Assembly: GCF_003143975.1 (NCBI RefSeq)
Contig: NZ_QFVR01000005.1
Span: forward strand, 124,001 to 188,000
Reading direction: 5' to 3'
From: Kurthia sibirica
Lineage (GTDB): Bacteria > Bacillota > Bacilli > Bacillales_A > Planococcaceae
Length of the DNA: 64,000 nt
Part shown: in pieces, positions 44,069 through 53,400 of the stretch
Layout: each line of letters opens with the position of its first letter
Numbering within the stretch: the stretch's first letter is position 1
Notes under the pieces: model-generated
Database searches by the model: none
What the model saw: the letters and a program-made list of their open reading frames with translations, nothing else
Told to the model about the DNA's origin: nothing
Program-made: the position numbers and the translations under genes

Positions 44069-45338
44069 CTTTATGGTCCCCCTTGTCTTTTTGACTGAAT
44101 CTTTCTGTTTTATACCATTTTACTTCTTCTTTAAAAATCATACGTTTTGTTTCTTGATAAAGTGAATAGACGACTAACACAATCCACATTTGAGAGTAAG
44201 TAAAGTACATGAATATAACGTAGAAAAAATTTTTTCGATTCATTTCATTTTTTTCAATACTTAATGTGATCATCACTTCGCCTAAAAACAATAAAAATGC
44301 CAATATCCATAAGGCGATTGCCACATTGCCTATCGACAAATGCAGATTATAAAAGAGATTGACGATGAATAGGATATTCGACACGATGACACCAAAGAAA
44401 AATAAAAAATAAGTAAAGAAAAAGTAAAATAAATCGAAGATAATTCGTTTACGCTTTAATGTCGTAAAGTGCCTTAAGAACTTCAAGACAACATATTGAT
44501 TACCTCTTGCCCATCGCGTACGTTGTTTCCACCACACACTAAGTGTTTCCGGTTCCTGCTCCCATGTAATAGCCTTTGGGAAAAAACGAATATGGTGCCC
44601 CATATTATAGACACGAATCGTCAATTCTGTATCTTCGGCTAATGCTTTCACATCCCAGCCGCCTAGTTGTTCAATAATCGCTCTTCTAATCGCAAAATTG
44701 GTACCTGGAATTGTCGCCACACCAAACCATCTCCAACGTCCCCCTTGCGCCATCCATTGGAAACAAATTGTTTCGATATTAATAAAACGTGTCAACCATG
44801 TTTGAGCTGCATTAATGACACGAAATTTACCGACCATTGCAGCCGCTTTCGGATCATTAATCAAGCCCATTACTAAGTACCATACCGCTTTTTTCTCCGG
44901 TGTATTATCGGCATCATAGACACAGATTACTTCGCTAGTCGAATTGGCTAACGCTTCATTTAGCGCAGACGATTTTCCCTTCCCTTTATTAGGCGGTTTC
45001 GTTTCAAGAACCCGAATAAAGGGATATTTTTCGGTGAATTTTGATGCAAGTTCTACCGTTCTATCTGAGCAGTTATCTGCAATAACGATAATATCTAACT
45101 TATCTTTTGGATAATATAATCGTGACATCGCTACAAGTGTTTGTTCAATTACTACTTCTTCATTATGCGCAGGTATAAAGATGCTTACAGTCGGTAGATC
45201 AATCATTTTTTTCTCCCACTCAGGAATTACTTTTTCATATGATTTAAAATGACGATAACCGCCTTGCATTAAAAACATATGATAGAGAAGCATCAACCAA
45301 ATGAGGATGAGTGATGTATAAAATAAAATATTAGCCAT
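44061..45338 (-). CDS. ydaM: Processive family 2 glycosyltransferase (YdaM-like)
   Basis: A membrane glycosyltransferase of about 425 residues. After one N-terminal helix comes a GT2 domain with VSIFIPAHNEEVVI, IADNCSD, YDADN (metal/nucleotide-sugar aspartates), AEDTEL (catalytic base) and QRTRW (acceptor/product motif of processive synthases), followed by four C-terminal helices. This is the same layout as cellulose and hyaluronan synthases, without a PilZ domain. I start at MANILFYT because GAGGAGAG precedes it; overlap with the deacetylase-like gene upstream is eight bases. Confidence 0.93.
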   Translation of the reverse strand: MANILFYTSLILIWLMLLYHMFLMQGGYRHFKSYEKVIPEWEKKMIDLPTVSIFIPAHNEEVVIEQTLVAMSRLYYPKDKLDIIVIADNCSDRTVELASKFTEKYPFIRVLETKPPNKGKGKSSALNEALANSTSEVICVYDADNTPEKKAVWYLVMGLINDPKAAAMVGKFRVINAAQTWLTRFINIETICFQWMAQGGRWRWFGVATIPGTNFAIRRAIIEQLGGWDVKALAEDTELTIRVYNMGHHIRFFPKAITWEQEPETLSVWWKQRTRWARGNQYVVLKFLRHFTTLKRKRIIFDLFYFFFTYFLFFFGVIVSNILFIVNLFYNLHLSIGNVAIALWILAFLLFLGEVMITLSIEKNEMNRKNFFYVIFMYFTYSQMWIVLVVYSLYQETKRMIFKEEVKWYKTERFSQKDKGDHKDD

Positions 45339-47028
45339 GTGGTTTTCTCTCCTCAAACAAACGTTTTTTCAACGTGAATCTCAAACGTAGTACATTGATA
45401 AAAAAGATAATTACAAATAATAATACAAGAATGAATAAGCACCATAAAACAAATTCAAATGGTTTATTTTGTAATTCTTGTTTCACTTTATAGATGTATT
45501 TATTTTGTAAATCTAACTGCTGCTCACCTCGTTTATTTTGTTTAATCGTTATATGTTTAGTATGAACACTCGCTGTAATATTGCGCCCATCTAACCATGT
45601 AAATTGAGGATATTGCCGTATAATCGATAAACTGGTTTCCAAATCTTTATAGTCATCCGACACATCAATAAACAGCCCTGCAACCGATTGGTCGATCGTT
45701 ACTAGCTGATCAAGCATCGTCTTCATCATCGCAGCATGATAATCTACGCGATTAATAACTTGTAAATTATAAGGATAAACCGTTATGCCACCCATGAATT
45801 TTGGTCGTGTGATGGTACTTTGCACCATACGATTTTGGTCATTTTCATCACTAAAAGATACTTCTCCAAAATAAGTGGAAAAATGCTGTGCTATTTCTTG
45901 ATAGACATAGCTACTACCTGCTCCATTATGAATAGAAAAAGCGATTGGGTATAATCCGTTATTCGTTAAGCTATTGACCGATGATTCAATACGTTGCTGT
46001 GTATATTCTCTTTCGATAGCCCCGATTTCCACACGATATGCATCAAATGTTTTTTCACTTGGAAAAGCCAGTTGTGTTTTCATTTTTTGCGCCTTATAAG
46101 GCTCTAATGATGTGATAGGTGAATTTGTCTTCGCGTTCCAAAACTCCATTGATTGTTGTGAAATCCCGCTCTCATATTCCCCTGAATAACCACTTGCAAT
46201 GAATGCTACTCCCTCTTTTTGTAATTTCAAAAGTTCGTCTTTTAATGGTTTTTTATCTTCAAATTGCACTACTGTTTTATTACCACTATTTACACTTGCT
46301 GGTGTGAGTGCAAGTAAGAATGGGATATTATGCTGTCGTAAAATATGGACTTTCTTTTTTAAATTTGCTTTTGGTGTTTGTGGATTAATATTACCAATAA
46401 CGGCAAATGCTTGTTTTTCATTTGTTGTTTTAACATGTAAAAGGTCAAACAAGATTGGTTGGATATACTGTTGTACTTCTTCATTAATGTCTGCTAAGGC
46501 ACAATAAACAGCATTTTTCCCTTGAATAATAAGTGGCCATTCTTTATCAAATTGTAGACCCGTACTTTTTACGTCACCCGCATGTTTTTTTATCTTCAAT
46601 AAATTAACTTGTTTATCTAAACTATGATGATTTACAGAAGATATTTTCCCACTACCTGTTAGTTCTATTGTTTTAAACGCTGAAAACTGTTGGACATTTT
46701 GCCCCATTAGTAATAAGGGTAAATGGCTGTCTTCTAATAAAGCTAATTTATTTTTAGCTAATAGATCCTTTGTAAAACCAATATAAATAACATGACTCGC
46801 TTCTTTCATTTGTTCTTCTGTAAGCTCATCTAAGCTTATTTGTGTCGTTTTACCATAACCTGAAAACATAGCTTGAACCTTACGTATTATTGCTTCATCC
46901 TTTTGATCAGCCATTGAATAGGTAATGACAAAGTGGTTATCTTTTGCGGCTTCAGCCTTTTGCGCTAAAATAACACAACCTATTAAGAGTAGGACTATGG
47001 CAAATAAAACCTGCACTTTATATTTCAT
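45331..47028 (-). CDS. ydaL: DUF2334 polysaccharide-deacetylase-like protein (YdaL-like)
   Basis: A 565-residue exported protein: signal/anchor helix at the start, a central TIM-barrel-like domain related to polysaccharide deacetylases (LALTPASVNSG, SGYSGEYESG, FSIHNGAGSSYVY), and a single C-terminal membrane helix (residues ~520-545) with a basic cytoplasmic tail. Classical deacetylase metal motifs are poorly conserved, as usual for DUF2334. It overlaps both neighbours by a few bases. Likely modifies or guides the nascent polysaccharide outside the membrane. Confidence 0.85.
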   Translation of the reverse strand: MKYKVQVLFAIVLLLIGCVILAQKAEAAKDNHFVITYSMADQKDEAIIRKVQAMFSGYGKTTQISLDELTEEQMKEASHVIYIGFTKDLLAKNKLALLEDSHLPLLLMGQNVQQFSAFKTIELTGSGKISSVNHHSLDKQVNLLKIKKHAGDVKSTGLQFDKEWPLIIQGKNAVYCALADINEEVQQYIQPILFDLLHVKTTNEKQAFAVIGNINPQTPKANLKKKVHILRQHNIPFLLALTPASVNSGNKTVVQFEDKKPLKDELLKLQKEGVAFIASGYSGEYESGISQQSMEFWNAKTNSPITSLEPYKAQKMKTQLAFPSEKTFDAYRVEIGAIEREYTQQRIESSVNSLTNNGLYPIAFSIHNGAGSSYVYQEIAQHFSTYFGEVSFSDENDQNRMVQSTITRPKFMGGITVYPYNLQVINRVDYHAAMMKTMLDQLVTIDQSVAGLFIDVSDDYKDLETSLSIIRQYPQFTWLDGRNITASVHTKHITIKQNKRGEQQLDLQNKYIYKVKQELQNKPFEFVLWCLFILVLLFVIIFFINVLRLRFTLKKRLFEERKPHG

Positions 47029-47869
47029 TAATCATCGTCTCATTTTTCGTAATTCCGATCATTTCATCGAAGGTTACTTCACTGTTTGGCTGATAAATAT
47101 AATGTCCTGCTCTAAATGTTAATGTCACTAATTTACCATTTAATAACTGATGCACTTTTAAATTTTCAGCTAACTTATCATAAATAACATGAATATATTC
47201 ATTTGAAGTATCTGGTAGAATCAGTGCAAATTGATCATCATCAAAGCGATATTTTTTATCCGTAAAGCGCATGATTTTATTAATATTAACGGCTAATTCT
47301 TGAATTAAATAGATTGTCTCTTTGTCACCATATAATTGTTGAAAACTTTTAAAATATTGTATTTCTAGTAACACAAAAACAAATGTCGTATTTGAACGAT
47401 TTGCTCTTTTTATTTCCGCCATAATATCCTTTTCTAAGCGATAGCGATTGTCAAATCCACTGTTAACATCAATTGCTACATACTTACTGATTTTTTCGTT
47501 TAGTTCTGTTCTTTCTTTCGCATTTTCTCTAAATAACTCATTTACTCTACCGGCAATCAAAACAACAACAATAATGCTGATACCATACATAAAGAATTCA
47601 GACATTTTCAAACTCATTGGTATGAAGGCATTTAGATTATTTGTCAGTTGAATATAAAAAATTGTCGAACCAATAATAAAAAGATAAAGTAAACTACTAT
47701 ATAATCCCACAACGCTTCCATAACTAAGCGTTATAATGACTAAAGCAATCAAAAAAATAGCTAGTAGTAATTCTTGGCTATCACGCTGATACAATAAGAA
47801 GAGTGGTATTTGCATGACAATCAGCAAAATGATTATTAATGTAATAATCTTTCTTATTTGTTTATTCAT
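47018..47869 (-). CDS. ydaK: Degenerate GGDEF membrane protein, c-di-GMP receptor (YdaK-like)
   Basis: A 283-residue protein with about six short N-terminal membrane helices (residues 8-110) and a C-terminal GGDEF domain. The catalytic signature reads DDDQF instead of GGDEF (near residue 206), so it should not make cyclic-di-GMP. The inhibitory-site RxxD (RFTD) is kept at the exact canonical distance of four residues plus R-F before it, so it can still bind the ligand. This is how Bacillus subtilis YdaK, the c-di-GMP receptor of this operon, is built. It overlaps its neighbours by 8 and 11 bases. Confidence 0.9.
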   Translation of the reverse strand: MNKQIRKIITLIIILLIVMQIPLFLLYQRDSQELLLAIFLIALVIITLSYGSVVGLYSSLLYLFIIGSTIFYIQLTNNLNAFIPMSLKMSEFFMYGISIIVVVLIAGRVNELFRENAKERTELNEKISKYVAIDVNSGFDNRYRLEKDIMAEIKRANRSNTTFVFVLLEIQYFKSFQQLYGDKETIYLIQELAVNINKIMRFTDKKYRFDDDQFALILPDTSNEYIHVIYDKLAENLKVHQLLNGKLVTLTFRAGHYIYQPNSEVTFDEMIGITKNETMINEI

Positions 47870-48926
47870 CGATGTAACTCCCTTCTGTCAATAATGGCAG
47901 TAAATTATCAAAAGCATGAGTCGCCTTCGTTGTAGTATCGATAAAACCACCATAATATTTGTCTTTTTTCTGGAGCTGCTGTAAGCTACGTAATTTCCGA
48001 TGTATTTTACCTACCATTTCCTCCTCTTTTTTCATATGAAAATACTGTAATGCATAGCCATATACAGCAGGTGATTCATACGCTACCGTTGCCTGATTAT
48101 TGGCACGCTTATACTGACCATATAGTTTACCATCACGCTTTATTAATAAGCGAATATTTTTGTCAAAAGCAGTCGTATTGCCTTTTACTTGTTCTATATT
48201 AATAGCGGTCAACAATTGATCCACCATATGAACATTTTTACTAAAATGATAGTTATCATTGGTAACATCATAGTTTTTCGCAAAATAACCCGTTGAATCA
48301 GTTGGTGTTTTTTTTAGAACAGCTAAATTCGCAGCCAATTTTGCAGAAGTTAGTTGACCAGCCTCCATAAAATCCGTCAATTCTTGTGGCATCAAATAAC
48401 TAATCATAATTGTTGTAGCTTTTTTGCTACGTTCTTTTGATGCAAAATCAACAAAAAAATCGCCATTCATCGTATATTTAATATTTGCAGCCATTATTTT
48501 TTGGGCTATGTCCATATAATAGTTATCGCCCCAACGCTTATTGGCTGCAACTAATGCTCCGACTATTCGTGCATCATCTATAAAGGCATTTGTTTTTTCC
48601 TGTTCTTCACCTTTCACCTGCCATGACACTAAATTATTTTTCAATAACATATGAGCTGTCAGTGCATCCACAGCCAGTTTAAAATTTTTCTGCTGATTTG
48701 ATGATTCTAAATAACATAACCATAAGCCCATCGATTCAGATAAGTAATCATTTTCCCGATCACTTAAATTTGTTTTAATCAATCCATTATCAGCTACCAA
48801 ATACTCATTTATAAAAAGAGCTGTTTTATTTGCTGTTTTAGGTAAATTATAGTGGATTTCTTCTTGTGGTTTCGCTACACACCCTACTAGTAAAAAGATA
48901 CTCATGAAAACCGTAATAAACTTCAT
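47862..48926 (-). CDS. ydaJ: GH8-like glycosyl hydrolase lipoprotein (YdaJ-like)
   Basis: A 354-residue exported lipoprotein: lipobox VGC (Cys ~16), then an alpha/alpha-barrel of the GH8 family. The catalytic acid region reads LSESMGLWL, matching the SEGMGYG pattern, and DDARIVGAL corresponds to the conserved Asp helix. It probably trims the exported glucan-like polymer. First gene of the operon; the ATG of MKFITVF lies six bases after AAGGGGGTG. Confidence 0.85.
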   Translation of the reverse strand: MKFITVFMSIFLLVGCVAKPQEEIHYNLPKTANKTALFINEYLVADNGLIKTNLSDRENDYLSESMGLWLCYLESSNQQKNFKLAVDALTAHMLLKNNLVSWQVKGEEQEKTNAFIDDARIVGALVAANKRWGDNYYMDIAQKIMAANIKYTMNGDFFVDFASKERSKKATTIMISYLMPQELTDFMEAGQLTSAKLAANLAVLKKTPTDSTGYFAKNYDVTNDNYHFSKNVHMVDQLLTAINIEQVKGNTTAFDKNIRLLIKRDGKLYGQYKRANNQATVAYESPAVYGYALQYFHMKKEEEMVGKIHRKLRSLQQLQKKDKYYGGFIDTTTKATHAFDNLLPLLTEGSYIDE

Positions 48927-48983
48927 TTCAAACACCCCCTTGGACCTCTATGACTAAGCATATCTTCTATAATTAAAACACTT

Positions 48984-49012
48984 ATTATATTTTATTTCCA
49001 TATTTTTAAGAA
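48984..49012 (-). promoter_or_regulatory. Probable promoter of the exopolysaccharide operon
   Basis: On the minus strand TTCTTA (49007-49012) and TATAAT (48984-48989) are 17 bases apart, about 60 bases before the ydaJ start codon. Confidence 0.55.
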
Positions 49013-49106
49013 ATAAACATTTTAACAAAACTAGTATACTATCAAACAGAAACCTTATTCTTTAAATCTTAATTAATTTTTTCATCATAACTACTTTACT
49101 TATTTA

Positions 49107-49275
49107 GGTTCTATTATATATGTTGGGGTATCGAAACAATTCATGTTTTAGACAATTAGAAATAGCGAAAGCTTTCCGCCGACAAGTATCGCACTTTTTA
49201 TTTTCACCGTAGGTGAAAATAAAGGATTGCTTACTACTTGTTTTTCGGCAGGAGTCTTCGCTATTTCTTTTAATC
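49107..49275 (+). mobile_element. ISL3 left end (copy A)
   Basis: Starts with GGTTCTATTATATATGTTGG and matches the complement of 10141-10312 closely, including the TTTTCACC/GGTGAAAA hairpin. At its right side it joins directly to codon ~17 of the transposase: about 190 bases present in copy B, including the start codon and leader, are missing here. Confidence 0.75.
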
Positions 49276-49959
49276 ACAAAAGTTGAAGAAATCGAGGGCA
49301 AGTATGTTCTTTTTATAGAAATACCGAAGCGTTCACCTATTTGTCCAGCTTGTCAGTCAATTACTTCGAAAGTACATGATGATCGCATACAAAAAATGAA
49401 CCATTTAAAATGGTTTGAACGACTTACGTTTTTGTATTATAAGCGTCGACGCTATGTCTGTTCTTGTGGAAAACGTTTTTCAGAAAAAACTTCTTTTATT
49501 GAACGTGATCAACGCTTTTCAAAAGAATGGCATCAAGCGATTCAAATGCTATGTGTTAAATCACCTACATTTAAATCAGTTGCTGAGAAAATGGGGACAT
49601 CTAGTTCAACTGTTATTCGTCGTTTTGATCAAGTCGCAGAACAACAATTAGTGTCAGGTGTCACACTACCAAAAGCAATCGTAATTGATGCATATAAAGG
49701 ACATACAGATGCAGGTAAATTCCAACTAATCATTGCCAATGCAGAAACACATGAACCGATTGATATCTTGCCAAATCGTCGAAAAGATACGATAAAACAG
49801 TACTTACAAAGGTTCGGTGATCAAGTAGAAATCGGTGTAAATGAAAAGGTGAATGAAATTGAAAATCCAATTTTATTCACCCCAACATTCGACACAGAAC
49901 CCTTATTTAATCATGTCTTTGCTCCCTTACCCTTATCTTTTTCTCGAACAGTCGAATAA
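49213..49959 (+). pseudogene. ISL3-family transposase, truncated at both ends (copy A)
   Basis: From about 49277 the frame reads the ISL3 N-terminal zinc ribbon (CPAC, CSCGK), a helix-turn-helix (KSVAEKMGTSSSTVIRRFDQV) and the first part of the DDE domain with VIDAYKGHTDAGKF. The codons before LITKVEEIEGKY come from the IS end, not from the gene, because the true start was deleted. After FGDQVEIGV the sequence leaves the ISL3 pattern and ends in an unrelated 40-residue tail. The last part of the DDE domain and the right IS end are absent, so it is dead. It supplies just the middle that copy B lacks. Confidence 0.85.
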
Positions 49960-50004
49960 GCTCTTTTACAGTACTTGATGTATCATTTTCCGTCACAAAA
50001 AGCA

Positions 50005-50033
50005 TTGACCCTTTGGTATTCTAGTACTATAAT
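50005..50033 (+). promoter_or_regulatory. Sigma-A promoter of tRNA-Lys
   Basis: -35 TTGACC (50005-50010), 17-base spacer, perfect -10 TATAAT (50028-50033), about 30 bases before the tRNA. Confidence 0.85.
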
Positions 50034-50070
50034 AAAAGTGTAAGTACGATATAAATAACTACTTTTTATC

Positions 50071-50144
50071 GGGTCTGTAGCGCAATTGGCTAGCGCACCT
50101 GACTCTTAATCAGGGGGTTGTGGGTTCGATCCCCACCAGACCCA
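50071..50144 (+). tRNA. tRNA-Lys (anticodon CUU)
   Basis: All four arms can be drawn: acceptor GGGTCTG/CAGACCC, D arm GCGC/GCGC, anticodon stem CCTGA/TCAGG with loop CTCTTAA giving anticodon CTT (50105-50107), and T arm GTGGG TTCGATC CCCAC. The discriminator base is A; the CCA end is not encoded. It stands alone, with its own promoter and terminator, just to the right of an ISL3 fragment, an arrangement that fits insertion of mobile DNA near a tRNA gene. Confidence 0.97.
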
Positions 50145-50149
50145 TACTT

Positions 50150-50186
50150 AAACACCACTGTTCACAATGACATGGGTGTTTTTTTG
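50150..50186 (+). terminator. Terminator of tRNA-Lys
   Basis: AAACACC and GGTGTTT with further weak inner pairing, followed by more T, six bases after the tRNA. Confidence 0.75.
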
Positions 50187-50187
50187 T

Positions 50188-50260
50188 TGTACATCAACTA
50201 TTGAGGCCGCATGATTTGGCTCTTTCAAATTACATCATTTTTCTATATGCTCGTTTTGGA
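50188..50260 (+). repeat. Interspersed intergenic repeat, copy 2 of 3
   Basis: Aligns over about 70 bases with 6311-6378 and 58458-58527; shared blocks are ACATCA/TCACAT, ATGATTTG, TCTTTCAAAT, CA, TTTTTCTAT and TCGTTT. Confidence 0.5.
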
Positions 50261-50421
50261 CGAATAAAATAGATCGTCCTCTCTATATAGCATGCTTTCT
50301 TCTCTTACAAAAGGTGTCGAGTAAAGATGGCATGATTGACAAATACACTAAATAGTATGAAGTGGTTGTTTTATATTCATATAACTTATAATCAATGACT
50401 GAAATAGGGGCCGCTACAAAT

Positions 50422-50464
50422 AAAACAGCAAATTCGCGACCGCAGTCGTTTATTTGCTGTTTTT
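50422..50464 (-). terminator. Terminator of the teichoic acid polymerase gene
   Basis: ACAGCAAAT and ATTTGCTGT pair around a GC-rich loop on the minus strand right after the stop; the T-run is short. Confidence 0.65.
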
Positions 50465-50470
50465 GATGAT

Positions 50471-53400
50471 TTAAGCCGTTGTTTTATTGACAAAAAAACG
50501 TTGGACTATTTGTTTTGCCGCCGTACCGTTTTCCTTACTGCAATACGCTTCGTAAAAAGCAGCATACTTTTCTTTATATCGATTTGTGACATCTTCTATG
50601 TTTACTAAAGCCTCGATAATGTCATCATTACTAAGTAATAAAGGTCCCGGTGCTTGTTTTTCAAAATCGATGTAAAACCCTCGTAAATTCTCTCGATAAT
50701 GTTCTAAATCATAGGTGAAAAACAATAACGGTTTTTTCGTATGTGCAAAGTCAAACATAACAGATGAATAATCTGTCATACAAATATCCGCTGCTAAATA
50801 TAAATGTTGAATATCTGGATATTTCGACACATTAATGGCGAAATCCCGATATTCTTTTGGAATGACTAACTTATTTGCAATAATCAGATGCGCACGAATT
50901 AAAATTATATAACCATCACCTAAAGCAGCATACAGCTGATCTAAATCTAATTTTAAAGAAATTTCATGTTTACGCTTATCATTCACATCATCATCACGAA
51001 ACGTTGGAGCATACAAGACGATTTTTTTTGTTTTATCAATTCTATATTTTTCTTTTACTTCTGTGATAATTGCTTGTTGCTTCGCTAGGTCTGCATAAAA
51101 TATATCATTGCGTGGATAGCCCACTTCTAAAATTTCTTTCTTGAATAAAAAAGCTGATTTGAATGCACTTGAAGCATATGGACTTGGTGATACTAAATAA
51201 TCCCATTGTTTAACACTCTGATTGACACGTTTTAAATACCCTTCATCTTTACCGGCAAAATGTTGCACATCATTTTGCATTTTTTTAAGTGGTGTACCAT
51301 GCCAAGTTTGAATATATTGTTGGTTTTTTTTCTTTTTTAAATAAGATGGAAAGTTTTGATTATTAATCCAATATGAAGATTTTGCCAAGTAATAAAAATA
51401 TTCTGGGCTTAAACGTTTAATAATCTTTGTTTGGGAATTATTTAAAATTGTTTTACCATTATGCACCCACACATATTCATAATCTGCATTTTGCGCAATT
51501 AATTCATCATAGATTGCTTTTGGGCTATCCGCAATTTGTTTTCCGACATTACTTTCAAAAAGAATGAGTTTTGGGTTCTTTTTCATCGTTGCAGATGCTA
51601 CTGTATAAAATTTCTTCATCAATGGAAAATAATATTTTGTTTTGCGTATTTTTTTTGTTGCAATCGTATAAAGTGTATTATTTTTTAACTGATCCAATTT
51701 AGGAATCGATGTCGGAATAGCCATAATTGCTTCGAAAATACGTTCATTTGATTGATCATCTCGTTGACTAATAAAACTATTTGCCAATTCTTTATAATGA
51801 TCGGTCATTTCAAAATTACTACTATAACTCGACCAAACTTCGTCGACCACTTCATCTTCTAAACTGGAAATATAGCCTGGCAATGTTTTATCAATATCCA
51901 AATGAGATGGATATTTACCAAGGAAACGGCTACGATCAAACTGGTAATAAATAACGGGTTTATGAAGAAAACTAAAATCGAAAGCGACACTTGAATAATC
52001 TGTAATTAGTAGTGCACTTTCCTTTAGTAAATCTTGTACAATACGCTCTCCTTGTAAAATAATTGTAATTTCTTTTGGAATGGTAAAAAGATGTGTAAAA
52101 CGTTGCATATTCGGATGCAAACAAAAGAGAATATCGACCCCCTGCTCCTTCAATGCCAATAAGCGTTCATTATTCAATAGGCTACTATAACGTTCATAAT
52201 AGTCCGATTGTAAAAAAAGTTCTTCATTTGTTAACCAATCACGCCATGATGGAATAATGAGAATCTGTTTTTTAACTGGTATCTCACCATCAAATAAGCG
52301 TTTAAAACGTGGTAATCCGGTAACAGCGACCTCATAGGATTCATAGCCCATATCTTTCATAACAATTTCTTTTTCACGCTCTGAACTTGTTATAAATAAA
52401 TCCGTATTAAAATCCTTTATTTTTTTACTGTAAAATTCTGTGATATTTTTTACACCTAACACTCCATGTTGTAAAAATATTTGTTTAGCATGTAAAATTT
52501 TTGTGAATTTTTTCGAACGATTCGGATATAAAAAATCCGGATGATGCGTTCCACAAATAAAATCTGCTTTTGCCATCAATTCAAAATGTTGAGCAGATTT
52601 ATAATAGACAATATTGCCGCATGCGCTAACATTTTCTAACTCAGCAGAATCTTGACGTATTACATAATAAGCGTCAATTTCAGGGTGATGACTACGTAAA
52701 TATTCAAAAAATCGTAGGCCATTATCCTGTGCTTTATAAGGTCTTTCACCTACGATCCATACAGGTTTCATATTATTTGATGATTTTCGTTTGCCCGCTT
52801 TGACTACCTTTTTATACGCTGAAAATTCTTCTAATGTGTATTTATTATAGAAAAAAGATAAATTTCTTCCTTTAACTGTCAAATAAGGGACTGCATTATG
52901 AATGTTTTCACCTTCTGTTAAATTGATCTCACCACGCATTAATTGTTCGACAATAATTCTTGGCATTCCACAACGAATACGTAATTCGTCATTTTTTCCC
53001 TGCTGTTTAATAATCCAAAATAAATCCCATACATCTTCATCATCACGTACATTTAGCATCATTTCTCGAATTTGTGCGATGGCATCGATTTTATAGATAT
53101 AGTCAAATTTAATATGCATTTTTGATTTCATACGATTTACTAAATCGAATGGTACTGCGACAATTGTTTTATTGCCTGTATTTCTCGAATGTAACTCTAG
53201 TTCTAAGGAAGTCATTTCTAAGTTTCGTAGTGATAACTTCCCTTGTAATTTAAATTGTTTATCTGCAATTTTTATTTTCGTTAACTGACGATTCATATAA
53301 TAGGCTTTGCGAGGAATACTTTGATTTTTCGCAAAGACAAATATGCCATTATTATTAAAATAAGGATAAATAGTATCGTCAGCTAACGAAAATGGTTGCA

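Noticed and set aside
49104-49301. 65-codon minus-strand frame across the ISL3 end
   Set aside because: It is the complement of the IS end and the transposase junction; no ribosome-binding site.
50071-50144. Genomic island attachment at tRNA-Lys
   Set aside because: No direct repeat of the tRNA 3' end was seen nearby and no integrase is present; the adjacent ISL3 fragment is enough to explain the disturbed flank.
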